From contig NC_079880.1 in the NCBI RefSeq assembly GCF_029227915.1, positions 17,876,001-17,940,000 on the forward strand: 64,000 nucleotides of DNA. Reading direction: 5' to 3'. This DNA comes from Hydractinia symbiolongicarpus. Its lineage: Eukaryota > Cnidaria > Hydrozoa > Anthoathecata > Hydractiniidae. The notes beneath the pieces were generated by a model, which saw nothing but the letters and a program-made list of their open reading frames with translations, ran no database searches and was not told the origin of the DNA. Shown here piece by piece: positions 47,844 through 57,138 of this stretch (position 1 is its first letter; each line of letters begins with the position of its first letter). Position numbers and translations under genes: made by a program.

Positions 47844-48574
47844 ATGTCTTCACAACTCGCCTTATTCAGCACAATACCCGCAGGAGCCCTTCAGACTTTG
47901 TTCGATAAACAGGGGCAACCCCTCTTTAAACGCGCCAACCTATGCATTCCAAATGCCAGGAAATATGGACTTGGTCAAGGTGAGAACTAGAGGGTATGCA
48001 GGCAGCTGTACCCGGCGGGTACAGCTGCTCAGGTATGTCGGGAGGAAGGAAGAACAGGCATGACGCCTTTGTCACGTTGGACGGGGCCCTCGAAATTACC
48101 GTTAGATCAAGAAAGCCCAAGGCCGTAGCATTGACAAAGTGGCTGGCCGGGAAGGGGGTGGAAAAAGTACAGGAGACTATCATTGAGAAGGATAATGCCC
48201 TAGCCTTCCTCAATCATGAATATGAGGACAGGGATAGCCAACTCATGGTATTGAAGGTTGAAATTGAGGAGCTACAGCAACGTGCCTTGCCGCACCTCGA
48301 AGATCCTGGTAAGGATAACAGTATGGTGATTATCCAGAAGAGTAACGATGATCCCTGGCCATACCTTGCCATCTGTGGTCAACAGGGGTATGTAGCTCAA
48401 AAAATACGGAATAAACTTGTTGGTTATCCAAAGGGTAAGATTGTAGTACTGGTAGGGACCCCTAATTCTATTGTTCACTATAATTGGCTTAAGGAACGTG
48501 GATGTATTGAAGTCAACCCGGATAGGGTCAGACATTTTAGGCTTGGTGAGCGTTACACGCATGAAACCTCCTAG
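47844..48574 (+). pseudogene. Element B Bro-N-like protein with coiled coil, frameshifted
   Basis: Starts MSSQLALFSTIPAGALQTLF, LFKRANL, then a TAG near 47988 and a frame change. It resumes with HDAFVTLDGALEITVRSRKP, KAVALTKWLAGKGVEKVQE, a short coiled coil (IIEKDNALAFLNHEYEDRDS), the PGKDNSMVIIQKS block and a C-terminal domain with NSIVHYNWLKERG and RHFRLGER. I recognise the pattern as the Bro/KilA-N-like family common in large DNA viruses and in cnidarian viral elements; such proteins bind DNA. The break coincides with a 12-bp palindrome at 48002-48028. Confidence 0.6.
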
Positions 48575-48862
48575 AGCTAGCGGAAAGACTTAAACGGATG
48601 CTAATATTTTTCAATACTCTTGCGGGTAGTGAAAATTATATGCAAAGTGAGGCATCTCCCACGGGCCTCCTCTATTGACCGGTTTGGCTTCGAGATATAA
48701 GGTACTGAAATATTAAAAAGGATGGAAGCCTATCTACAAAAACAATAATTTGCAAGGGATTACGATATCCGCATACCTGTACTGCAATGATGTATAAAGG
48801 CAGGATCGGTAACTGGTTATTGCCCTACCTGCCTGAAAAATTTTAGATTTTGATGTGAAGCA

Positions 48863-49260
48863 TACTATGAAGATTTTGAATACCCCAGCGACCTGGACCT
48901 TTTAAATAGGGTAGCGTCGGGCAGGAAAGTGTGGGGCACATTTGCAATAAGCGGGATCGATGATGATCTCGAGGATGATATTGAACACCTAGGGCTCTAT
49001 ATCGTCTCGGTTAAAGAGAACAAGTATGGGGCACTCTGTTACGAGGTTATCAAGGATAGGGAGTTGAAGTTGTCGGATTTGGCCGATATCGCAACAATAA
49101 GCAATATCCTCAATTTTCCTATACCGGACGTCTATTTGATAGTGATTTGGATAGTGAGCCTGATGTCATCAAAGGTATCGTTTATGGATACCCATTCTAT
49201 ACCGAGCCCCCTTTTGCTGCATATAAGATCCGGGTAAGGAGTTGGAGGATGAATCCTTAG
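48863..49260 (+). pseudogene. Element B unknown gene remnant
   Basis: A frame without a start codon opens around 48863 (EDFEYPSDLDLLNRVASG), followed by GTFAISGIDDDLEDDIEHL, YIVSVKENKYGALCYEVIKD and LSDLADIATISNIL. Near 49130 the reading shifts frame and continues as DVIKGIVYGYPFYTEPPF...RMNP to a TAG at 49258-49260. Composition and regular spacing look coding, but I do not recognise the family. It converges on the integrase gene (22 bases apart). Confidence 0.45.
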
Positions 49261-49281
49261 AGGTACTCTTGAAGATACTCT

Positions 49282-50289
49282 TTACCAATCCTTCACATAT
49301 TCCGGTGGTGCCTGAACATCCTCAGGAATAATCATCAACTCTTCCGAGACAAAGCTGCGATCAGGACCGTCCTTTTAATAGTATAAAACGCGGCTACCTG
49401 CTACATTACGATCCAACCTGTAAGTGTGTTTGCTGTAAAAGGCGTCAGTTGCGCGTTTTTTAGAGTCACCATGCTCCTCCCCGGGTTGCAGGAGGTACAA
49501 GTACAATCCATCATCGGGTAAGGGCTTTTCATCTGGATATTCCTCGCTTTTCGCGAGTGGGACATCTTCGAGGTTGATCGCCTTGTTAGGTTTCATGTTT
49601 ATCATGGCAGTCTTGGTATTTTTGAGACCCTTCACGATTGTATACAGATGTTTGACTCAAGTGCTAGTAGTCTCATCAGAAGCCATCTCTTGGGCATCCT
49701 GAGGCTTAAAGAGTCTCTCCGCAAGGACCTTATTGTACGATTCGACGAAGGCCGTAAATGTATGGTGATATTTGGTAGTGGCTCGCCTAATCTCAACCCC
49801 TTTGCCTTCCAGGAGCTTCGCTACATCCGATTTAAATTTAGAACCGTTGTCACACTGGAAGGTTTTGGGATAGTGTAAGGGTCCCGCCTTGTAGATATCC
49901 TAGATCATATCCGCGACCTCGCCGGTTTTTTTGGCACGCAAGGATCTCGCTACTTTATACCTTGAAGCCACGTCAATACGTGTCAGAATATACTTGTACG
50001 TATTACCATATAGCTGATCATGGGGCATATACAATATATCAAGTATGCATCTCGTTAGGTCTTGTAATTGTGAAGTGCGGATGATCGATCTTTTTAGGAC
50101 CTCGGATGTGTCTTAGCCACAGGAGTTACGGGATAGCCAGTAAGTTACCAGCTTTTTGGAGAGACCGCTTTCCTTCGCAAGTAATTTAATAGCTTTGCGG
50201 CCGGTCCACAAATGTTCTGGGGTATAGTAAATTTGGCTTAATTTATCAGCTTCTTCCTCTGTAACAATGTGAGATGCTTTTTCTGACAT
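49282..50289 (-). pseudogene. Element B integrase (retroviral-type, DDE), broken
   Basis: Start MSEKASHIVTEEEADKLSQI at 50289 (context CTAAAATAAACATG). The N-terminal helical part contains WTGRKAIKLL. Core boxes: ILYMPHD, with sequence before it rearranged and the first catalytic region damaged; QCDNGSKF; and FVESYNK. C-terminal part: PLPDDGLYLYLL, YRLDRNV, DGPDRSFVSEE, ending TAA at 49282-49284. Stops occur in several places (around 50110, 49900, 49655, 49380). It extends further at the 3' end than the element A copy. Same capsid-integrase neighbourhood as element A, in reverse orientation. Confidence 0.85.
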
Positions 50290-50338
50290 GTTTATTTTAG
50301 GTATTTAAAAAATAGAAAATTCGTTCCGCTGAATGCTA

Positions 50339-50383
50339 GGCGTTTATTGCAGCACCCGCGATAATGACGGCGATAGTAGCCAT
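50339..50383 (-). pseudogene. Stub of element B small virion protein
   Basis: MATIAVIIAGAAINA matches the first 15 residues of the element A protein at 37643 (MATLAVMAGGALINA). It is followed at once by TAG, and the rest of the gene is deleted. Start context GAAATAAATG. It keeps the capsid - virion protein - integrase order. Confidence 0.6.
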
Positions 50384-50388
50384 TTATT

Positions 50389-51468
50389 TCAATACTCCAC
50401 ACGATCAAGCCTACCATCCAAAATATTCATCTGGGCGTCTTGGAGGAGGTATACGTAACACCTAAATTCACTGGTGGTTCCATCAGCTTTTTTGGTGATG
50501 TGGAGGGTTATGCCATCACTCAAGCGTTGCAGAGATCTACCGCTACCATGTAGTATATCGTCAGGGGAGGTCCGGAAGTCCACAAACAGGGCATACTGTT
50601 CATTAAAAAATTGTCCGATGGTCACATTGGAGTCGTGTCTCCCGAAGAGGTTGACGATCTGCTCTAAATGATCCTTGGGTAACATAGCGTGACTATATAA
50701 TTCATTGGGCTCCCCCTCAATGGTGATCTTTTCAATTTTCGGGTTGTAAAACACTTCATTAATTCCCACGTAAGCCTTAACTTTCCCAGGGTCGATAAAC
50801 AATAGCAACAGACCCTTGAAGGACTTGGCGGGGGCATCAATCTGGAGGTTGTAACTAGTATCCGATTTTTTAAAGTGAGGTCGCTGTACCTGCATCCTTG
50901 ATGATGTCACCGTAAGGCGCGAAATTTATGATGAATTACAACCTGCCGTAGAGGTCTGCTGGGTAGAATGGGAGATCCCGAGTCAATTCAAACATTTTCC
51001 CCAGGGGTATGCAAAAGGTGTTCCCATAGGCAACAACAATCGCCTTCTCTTCATCGGTACCTACATGATCGCTGGCACCAACCTGCAAAGCCCTGATGGT
51101 TCTGCTGTTGGGATTGATGCCTTGCAAAATAAGGTTATTGTCTCTATCAAACTTGGGTAGCCAGAGGTCTCGATATACTGCTAGGATATTGTAATCGCTT
51201 GTGTTTTGGACTTCCTTGCCGTTCATGGTAACACGTAGATTTTTCACCAAGCTTTTGCCTATGTCAGCGTCAGGTCAAATAGGAGCTTGAGACTACCCGG
51301 AATTATGACATCATTCTGAGGCATGTTGGGTATGTCGACGTACAGATCTTCGTTCTGGTTGATGGTTGAGGGTGTATGGGAGATCTGTACCCTCTGTCTC
51401 CTACCTTTCGTGCCCAGGAGTTGCTTGGTTTCCTGGTAAGGATCCATGAGATTTCCATATGTATTCAT
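50389..51468 (-). pseudogene. Element B major capsid protein (hexon-like), broken
   Basis: Starts MNTYGNLMDPYQETKQ at 51468 (context CATATAATAAAACAATG) and aligns from its first residues with the intact capsid at 60998-62311: NQNEDLYVDIPNM, NDVIIPGSLKLLFDL, YRDLWLPKFDRDNNLILQGI, FYNPKIEKI, HGSGRSLQRLSDGITLHI, CYVYLLQDAQMNILDG. Frame changes occur near 51255 and 50930. About 50 codons around the VYKITNI segment are missing relative to the other two copies. Divergently arranged with the 51503 gene, 34 bases apart. Confidence 0.85.
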
Positions 51469-51502
51469 TGTTTTATTATATGGGTGAAAATGTTGTAAGA
51501 AA
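51469..51502. promoter_or_regulatory. Bidirectional A-rich promoter candidate between capsid and 51503 gene
   Basis: Only 34 bases separate two divergent start codons. The leftward start has ATATAATAAAACAATG, the motif shared with about a dozen other element genes. The rightward start has GTAAGAAAATG. Confidence 0.5.
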
Positions 51503-52687
51503 ATGGCTAATAATCCAGTATTTACACCGGAGGAGGATACTGGTAGAGATGATAAGGGTGACAAAGAGGATACCAAGCAATCAACGCAGCTTCCCGGAAC
51601 GCAACAGCTTCCATCAACATCGGGGCAGCAACAACATGGAGATACCACGGCTACTAACACGGTCAGGCAGTTGGTAATTCAGAAGGTTGACGAATTATAT
51701 AACCAAATTAGAAAGGATTCAAGGATGACGTCGGTGGAGGTCCATGTGATCCCTGTGATAGATTTAAGGTGGAAGAAAAACGTCTTTTCTATAGGGGTGA
51801 GGATATTACCGAAGAAATATATAAGATTAAGGGTGGTGGTTTACGAAGCGCTGGATCCATTATAGGTAATTTTGGGGTAGATTTCATAAGGGACCTGGGT
51901 TTGTCACTACACCTAACAAGGGTAGCAGGGTAGAGGCCCAAAACCTAATCCGGGATGTTAATGTACTTGTAAATAAGGATGAAGAGAAGGTCCCCTTGAT
52001 GGGGGGTGAAGTGATCGAGATGGAAACAATTGATGGTATTCAAAATTTTGCGTACGACGTTGAGGGTTTTGTAGATACCTCGTTTGCCGGTGTCGACCAT
52101 GAGAATGATATCAACATGGTGGATTTAAAACTCGAAATTGAAACCCTGCAGAAGAATATAAAGGAGGTGAAGGAAAACTTGTAGAGTATGATAGCGAAAT
52201 AAATACAAAAGGGGGCAGACTGAAAGAACTTAAGAAGCAGAAGGCTGGGGTGCGAAGGCTTCAAGATATTGCCAATCTTGAGAAGGAGACTAATAAATTG
52301 AAGAAGGATAAGAAGGTTGCACTGGGTAGGCATGGTCTGATTTTTAAGGTTTCTAAGCATCTGGGAAATATTAAGTTCGAGTTGATGAAGATTTCCGGGG
52401 ATGACATGCCTTTACTGGAGAAACTTAATACGCTTTTCCGGGAGCAGGGTCTAACTATACCCAGTATAATTTCCGCTATTAGTGTCCTGGTTTCCACCAT
52501 TGTACTTGCGGTCACAGGAGGAGGGGGTGCAGCGGCAGGTGCTGCGGGTGGAGGTGCCGCTGGGGGTGGTGAAAAAGGGTTCGTGCAGAAGCAACTTGAG
52601 AGGCTCGGGAATTTCCTTAAATATCTGGTAGGCAAGGCAAGTGCCACATTGGCCGCTGTCGGGTTTGTCGTGCTATACGTGAAATAA
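51503..52687 (+). pseudogene. Element B large structural-type protein with Gly-rich membrane domain, frameshifted
   Basis: Starts with a Gln/Ser/Thr-rich segment (QLPGTQQLPSTSGQQQHG). It changes frame near 51760 and 51850 (readable as VGDFI-like IGNFGVDFIRDLG), then carries a long coiled-coil region (LKLEIETLQKNIKEVKE; NLEKETNKLKKDKK). Its hallmark end is LFREQGLTIPSIISAISVLV, followed by a Gly/Ala-rich run and two membrane segments (KASATLAAVGFVVLYVK). I recognise the REQGxTIxSIxxAIxxxxST pattern from uncharacterised proteins of cnidarian Polinton/adintovirus-like elements. Function unknown; a virion membrane-active protein is possible. A stop near 52182 breaks the coiled coil. Confidence 0.65.
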
Positions 52688-52739
52688 GTCTATTTGTTCA
52701 GCCATATATAGGCAAAGATGAGGCCAACCCCCGTCGTTA

Positions 52740-53336
52740 TTAATGCAGCCTTTGTATCCTCGTGTTGATTTCGTGGTCGTTTGGGTATGGTGGGTGGTAG
52801 GGTATGTTTGGGAGGTGGTATAGGCTGCATAGTATGATCGGGAGCATGTATAGGGGGTATAGGTTGTGGGCATGCCTCATAGGTATAGTAGGTGTGGCAC
52901 GCCTCGGGGTATGTATGGATGTTTGCTTGAGGGATGTGGCGGACGCATGCCCCGCAATGGGCTTGTTATTTAGGTCAAGTCGTATCCCAATTATTGCTAT
53001 CGCTGGGGCAATTAGAATGTTGTTATTATATCCCACGATTTTGCCTATGCGCAAGTTCATATCCGAGGGCAGCATGACGGCGAAGTTCACCGGGGACCTG
53101 GCATACTGAAGTACTTTTTGGAACTCCGTAATATACCGACTTACATTCTCTTGACGTTGTGCCATTGCCTTAAATTTCTGTACTAGAATCTGCCTTGCTG
53201 TGTAATTGTCTGCATCAGACCCAATTAGGGATGCCTTGGCACCTGCCTGGGGCCCAAGTAACATGACCACGTAGACGTGAGTACTCTCACTTAGCTTTGT
53301 CAACCCCTTGGAGGTTAAGCCCCGACTTGTGGGCAT
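52740..53336 (-). CDS. Element B MLPSDMNL-family protein
   Basis: Open frame of 198 residues from ATG. The N-terminal hydrophobic segment is HVYVVMLLGPQAGAKASL, then a helical part (VQKFKAMAQRQENVSRYITE), then the conserved MLPSDMNLRIGKIVGYNNNI. The C-terminal part after about residue 130 is low-complexity Thr/His/Pro and probably out of frame. Homologous to the element C sequence at 59103-59705 (MLPSDMNLKIN...VGYNNKILI). Conservation across two diverged elements shows it is real; function unknown, perhaps a minor virion protein. It follows the 53377-53891 gene, the same order as in element C. Confidence 0.6.
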   Translation of the reverse strand: MPTSRGLTSKGLTKLSESTHVYVVMLLGPQAGAKASLIGSDADNYTARQILVQKFKAMAQRQENVSRYITEFQKVLQYARSPVNFAVMLPSDMNLRIGKIVGYNNNILIAPAIAIIGIRLDLNNKPIAGHASATSLKQTSIHTPRRATPTIPMRHAHNLYPLYMLPIILCSLYHLPNIPYHPPYPNDHEINTRIQRLH

Positions 53337-53376
53337 GATGAACTTCGCTCAATATCTATCGATCTGGGCCCACCAT

Positions 53377-53891
53377 CTACCATTGGTGGGTCACCCACAC
53401 GACAGCTTTTAATTTGTACAAGGCATTAGCATCTGCACAATACTCACGGCATACCTGTGCGTATCCGGAGCTTGAGTAGGGTTTTTTATACTGAGAGAAC
53501 CCGTCATCATACGTCATGGGTACTCTCATCCTTGCCAGAATACGCCTTATGTGATAGTACACATGAAATTTGAAGATCGAGTTGATAGGTGGTACAGAGC
53601 CCGTCATATGTTTTGTACAGATGCCTAGGGCCGTCGACGTGCAATGGGCGTCAAAGTTCACCTGGATATTCAATAGTCCAACGCTTGTCCTGTCCAACCC
53701 ACTCTAATAGGGTTGTTCAGCAAATTAGTGGGGATTTTTATGGCATATTCTGCAAACTTGGGGAATAACACAGAGATATGAGACTCTGAACTCACGTACA
53801 GATCCTGGTGCTCCAAATTTGTAACACCAAGTGCCCATTCCCCCCTGTTACTTTTATAGTTTGCCGAGTTATTGTATTGGTAGATGTTCAT
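53377..53891 (-). pseudogene. Element B YYHIRRI-family protein, frameshifted
   Basis: Starts MNIYQYNNSANYKSNRGEWA at 53891, reads DLYVSSESHISVLFPKFAEY, and changes frame near 53690. It continues with NIQVNFDAHCTSTALG, the hallmark FKFHVYYHIRRILARMRVP and YDDGFSQYKKPYSS. It aligns with the intact frame at 59706-60329 of element C. The end is damaged compared with C. Function unknown; the invariant YYHIRRI block and its pairing with the next gene suggest a structural or assembly role. Confidence 0.6.
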
Positions 53892-53906
53892 TTCTTAAAA
53901 CAAGGG
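53892..53906. promoter_or_regulatory. 15-base divergent start region
   Basis: Only TTCTTAAAACAAGGG separates the leftward ATG (53891) from the rightward ATG (53907). The homologous pair in element C is also divergent with a very short gap (60330-60367). Promoters must overlap the coding starts. Confidence 0.4.
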
Positions 53907-54440
53907 ATGAGACAAATGTTCATCACTGATATCAAAAATCCTACCATATTTGAAGACTATCTAGGGCAAGACACTCGTATAGCTCTGAGATCCATCACTA
54001 TTAGGCCTGGGTGGCTGAATCTGTACAGCAACAACGACATTGCAATCAGGAAAGTTAGACCTGATCAGAGGGTGACCTGTACCGAGATTATGGATGGCCT
54101 CTACAAAATAGGGGATATTGCAACTATTGTCAACAGCCGGGCAGAGGGTAGGATCAACCTATTTGTATTGAAAAATGGCTACTGCAGACTCCGTGTTGGC
54201 GATGGGTATACGGTGGTGATTCATCGACCATTGCAAGAGCTTTTGGGCCAACCCTACGACCCCAGTAAAAAGTACTTTACGAAGGGTGACAGTTTATACA
54301 GACCAGAGATTAGGACTTATTTGCCCTCAGTTGGAAGAAGACGCCTGCCTTTTGGATGGCAAGAAATCCAAAGTTCTGGCCCTACTTCCTATGAAAGAGT
54401 TAAACCTGGAGTTTTGATATCCCTGTTTACCTTCAACTAA
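53907..54440 (+). CDS. Element B unknown protein opposite the YYHIRRI gene
   Basis: From ATG 53907 about 177 residues starting MRQMFITDIKNPTIFEDYLG, with a beta-rich look in the middle (RVTCTEIMDGLYKIGD; LFVLKNGYCRLRVGDGYTVV) and a C-terminal tail with RRRLPFGWQEIQ. A longer open frame begins at 53808, but its extra part overlaps the divergent gene and is not supported. Element C has a gene at the same place (60368-60916, MYITINDVN start), probably homologous at the N-terminus. A minor capsid or spike role is possible for such beta-rich virion genes but unproven. Confidence 0.55.
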   Translation: MRQMFITDIKNPTIFEDYLGQDTRIALRSITIRPGWLNLYSNNDIAIRKVRPDQRVTCTEIMDGLYKIGDIATIVNSRAEGRINLFVLKNGYCRLRVGDGYTVVIHRPLQELLGQPYDPSKKYFTKGDSLYRPEIRTYLPSVGRRRLPFGWQEIQSSGPTSYERVKPGVLISLFTFN

Positions 54441-54544
54441 AAGGCTCCGCGGACCGTCTATAGTTTATGCTAACAGACGTCTACCATCATGAAAAAAACG
54501 TGACGTTCTTCAATGTAACCATGTGCATTCTGATAGAATAATAA

Positions 54545-55218
54545 ATGAGCGATATCAGCAAGCTTTACCCGAGTTTGCCGAGTGCACCTGCGCAAGGCTC
54601 TGATCAGGATAAGGGACAGGTCTTTAGGCTCAAGAAGATTGAGGAAATTGAACAATATCTTCGGGATGAAATAAAGGAGCGGAATAGATTGGCGAAAAAA
54701 TTTAAAATGCACAATACATGGGTACGTTTCTGCGACCATGGACTGCTTGGCGTAAGTGTAATCACGTCGGGGCTTGGTATTGGGGCCATGTCCTCAGGTT
54801 TGGGAGTCCCATTGGCCTGTGTCATGGGAGGACTCGCGATTGCCGCCGAAATAGGGCAGGCCGGTCTCCGAACGCCTCTAAACGATTACGTGTTAAATCC
54901 AAAAAACACGAAGGCATCAGGCTACTCGCGGAGGCGAAATTACACTCGATTGTTGACCTGGACAGCAAGGCAATGGAAAACGGCGTTATTAGTGACCACG
55001 AGTACAGCCTGATTAGCCGTGACAAAGAAAAATATTTGCTGTTGAAAGAACAGATGCAGCAGAGGTTTAATCGTATTGTGAATGCTATCAACGAACAGGA
55101 GAGAGCTCAGTTGGTTGTCAAGGGCAGGGAGGAGGGGAAACAGGACGTGTTAAAAAAAACTACAATCTGTACAGTATGCAAGTACTATGTAGAGTCCCCA
55201 CCTGAGTATAGATCCTAA
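54545..55218 (+). pseudogene. Element B DxSxLYPSLP-family membrane protein, one frameshift
   Basis: Starts MSDISKLYPSLPSAPAQGSD (context GAATAATAAATG). Helical part FRLKKIEEIEQYLRDEIKER, then a Gly-rich double hydrophobic segment (GLLGVSVITSGLGIGAMSSG; VPLACVMGGLAIAAEIG). Near 54900 the frame changes and continues HEGIRLLAEAKLHSIVDLDS, ISDHEYSLISRDKEKYLLLK to TAA at 55216-55218. I recognise the family (LYPxLP start, Gly-rich hairpin, KLxxIxDxxSKAxxxxxISDxE) from cnidarian Polinton/adintovirus-like elements; it is uncharacterised. The paired hydrophobic helices suggest membrane insertion. Confidence 0.65.
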
Positions 55219-55252
55219 TTTGTATCATATTTTATAGGTCATACAGGGCCTA

Positions 55253-55830
55253 TGAAATATATGGTTTTTTAATCCTCACCCAGCAACCATTCTTTTTTGA
55301 AGTCCTTATATCGGACTTCCGTGATATGTACCTGTGGGTAGTGGTTTTTGGCTTGCACATATACTGATGAAATAGCTTGACAAGGTTCATTATAAGGTAC
55401 TTATTATAAGGTACCGGCATGCCGTAAAATTTTGTTGTAATCGCTTCATCATAGATTTTTAGTTTGGCATTTACATAACAGTCCTTTTTTACAGGCTCTG
55501 TCGTCAATTTCTCGAAAATTAACTCCTCGATCTTTGACCATATTTGACGATACTTCGAGATCTAATGAGGATACTCCTCAAAATCAAGGGACATTGCCAG
55601 TTCTGCATTTGCGTTGTATTTGGTTGCTCTGTGCAGAGACCAGATTTTAGGTGTCTTCACCCTCAGGGCCACCACAAGGTCCCGTGTATGATATCCTACT
55701 ATATATCGTTTGTCCTTGCCCCCATTAGCAGGCATGGGATCTGATACCGTAATATAGTCTACGTTGATATCATCAATATCTGTGAACGTAGCGGCAAATG
55801 AGTAGAATAATATAGGTTTAACAAGCTCAT
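55253..55830 (-). pseudogene. Element B conserved unknown protein, broken
   Basis: Minus-strand reading with TDIDDINVDYITVSDPMP, GYHTRDLVVALRVKTPKIWS, SKYRQIWSKIEELIFEKL, VKKDCYVNAKLKIYDEAITT, KFYGMPVPYNKYLIM. A stop near 55566 and a frame change near 55365 break it; no start codon is clear. I recognise the xxDxYxNAKLKxxxxxIxTxFxGxxVPY block from uncharacterised mobile-element proteins of cnidarians. A single-strand DNA-binding role has crossed my mind but nothing in the sequence proves it. Confidence 0.5.
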
Positions 55831-55832
55831 TT

Positions 55833-56039
55833 TCAAATTTTAGTGTCTTCTTTATTGTATATTTTAAACGACTTCAGAGAATTGCATGTCATTGTACATT
55901 CACATCCACCCCCGTTATATATAATATATTCGCAATGACAGTACCAGCATAATATTTTACCGCCCGCCGCAAACCTACGCCCACAGGTACACCTGTCATA
56001 TGCATCGAGAACCCTTTCACAATCGTTGCACTGTTCCAT
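55833..56039 (-). CDS. Element B small cysteine-rich protein
   Basis: 68 residues with CNDCERVLDAYDRCTCGRRF and CWYCHCEY...CECTMTC: ten or so cysteines in CxxC and CxC pairs, enough for two zinc sites. Start context GATAAATAAATG; the stop codon of the next upstream gene abuts it. Family not recognised; zinc-binding regulator or disulfide-rich small protein are both possible. Confidence 0.5.
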   Translation of the reverse strand: MEQCNDCERVLDAYDRCTCGRRFAAGGKILCWYCHCEYIIYNGGGCECTMTCNSLKSFKIYNKEDTKI

Positions 56040-56240
56040 TTATTTATCACAGCTACAGGGACGATCATCCTCTAGGTCATCAAGGCGTTCCCATAAGTCT
56101 TGGATCCTCTGTTTTTTATACTTCTTCCTCTCCTCCTCTTGTACGCATGCTAAGATTACAAGCGGCAGAGATAGACCAATGGTGGTAAGGAAGGTCATGA
56201 ATAACATACTTTTCAAGCTATATTGACAGTTAATGCACAT
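56040..56240 (-). CDS. Element B small membrane protein
   Basis: 66 residues: MCINCQYSLKSMLFM, one membrane helix (FLTTIGLSLPLVILAC), then a charged helical tail ending DDRPCSCDK. The ATG directly follows CCTATAATAAA, the clearest example of the element promoter-like motif. Its stop codon touches the start of the cysteine-rich gene, so the two are probably co-expressed. Function unknown. Confidence 0.55.
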   Translation of the reverse strand: MCINCQYSLKSMLFMTFLTTIGLSLPLVILACVQEEERKKYKKQRIQDLWERLDDLEDDRPCSCDK

Positions 56241-56299
56241 TTTATTATAGGTTATCTTACAACATGATTGTTAGATAAACCCCCAAAAGGTAGTCCCCA

Positions 56300-56740
56300 T
56301 TACACATATTTGAGCACCTCGGGATCCTTTTCACACATGTCATGCGTCTTGAATCGATCCGGGACAAATTTGAGCATGAAGAGATTCTTTTTAACGGCCC
56401 TATTACACATGTCATGCGTCTTAAACCAGTCCGGTACATCCTTGAATATGTGGGGATACCTTTCAACGGCCCTGTTGCATATATCTTGCGTCTTGAAATC
56501 CGGTACATACTCGGGCGTATCGAGATACTCCACAGTGACTTCGTTGCACATGTCTTGCCCCAACGGCCTTTTTGGGACATATTTGAATAGGTAGGCATAC
56601 TTTTCAACGGCCCCATTACACATGTCATGCGTCTTGAATGAATCCGAGACATATTTGAGTAGATGGGTATTCTTTTCAACGGCTTTGCTGCACATGTCTT
56701 GCGTCTTGGCATGGTCCGGAATACTGTGAAACCAACTCAT
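56300..56740 (-). CDS. Element B tandem-repeat protein (DUF4116-like)
   Basis: 146 residues made of about six repeats of 22-25 residues with consensus VPDxFKTxDMCNxAVEKxPxxLKY. Each is a short helix pair, as in the DUF4116-type repeats abundant in viral and cnidarian proteins. Start MSWFHSIPD, context CTATAATAAAGATG. The frame is open, ending TAG at 56300. Protein-protein interaction is the likely general role; a specific target is unknown. The first four residues (MSWF) are also those of the element A polymerase. Confidence 0.65.
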   Translation of the reverse strand: MSWFHSIPDHAKTQDMCSKAVEKNTHLLKYVSDSFKTHDMCNGAVEKYAYLFKYVPKRPLGQDMCNEVTVEYLDTPEYVPDFKTQDICNRAVERYPHIFKDVPDWFKTHDMCNRAVKKNLFMLKFVPDRFKTHDMCEKDPEVLKYV

Positions 56741-56785
56741 CTTTATTATAGTAGTATTTTACAACATCTGTTGTAGAATAACGTT

Positions 56786-57138
56786 TCAGGCCAATGCCAG
56801 GAATTCCTTTTGCGTCAAGTTGCCCCAAAATCTGACGAGGCCTCTCCAATCCGGAGCAGGCCTTCCTTTATATTGCCTTTTCAACAGCCACAGCGATATT
56901 TCATACGCACTATCATATAACTTTCGCTCTTCCACGTAAGGCAAGCAGCACGCATCTCCACAAAAGTAGCCTTCGTACACGTACTCGCCACCATCGCTCA
57001 TATGGGCAGCCATGTTTTCTCTGACATGAAAAAGCCAGATTTTGCTGTATGTTTTGTACTCACCTGTGGAGGGTTGTATCTCATGGGGCACCTGACTTTG
57101 TCGCATAGTTCTACGGAGCACCAGTAACAGAGTGCCAT
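56786..57138 (-). pseudogene. Element B FCS-type zinc protein, frameshifted near the start
   Basis: The start MALCYWCSVELCDKVRCPMR at 57138 (context TATATAAAATG) carries CxxC pairs. Near 57040 the frame changes to VRENMAAHMSDGG. The conserved YFCGDACCLPYVEE box (FC..CC.xY) and a helical end (SLWLLKRQYKGR; WRGLVRFWG) follow. The Cys pattern (CWC...C...C...FCxxxCC) is that of small zinc proteins seen in large DNA viruses and in cnidarian viral elements, possibly transcription factors. It is the outermost gene of element B on this side. Confidence 0.5.

Noticed and set aside
53808-53906. Extended N-terminus for the 53907 gene
   Set aside because: It overlaps the start of the divergent YYHIRRI gene; the element C homologue also begins at the later methionine (MYITI/MFITD).
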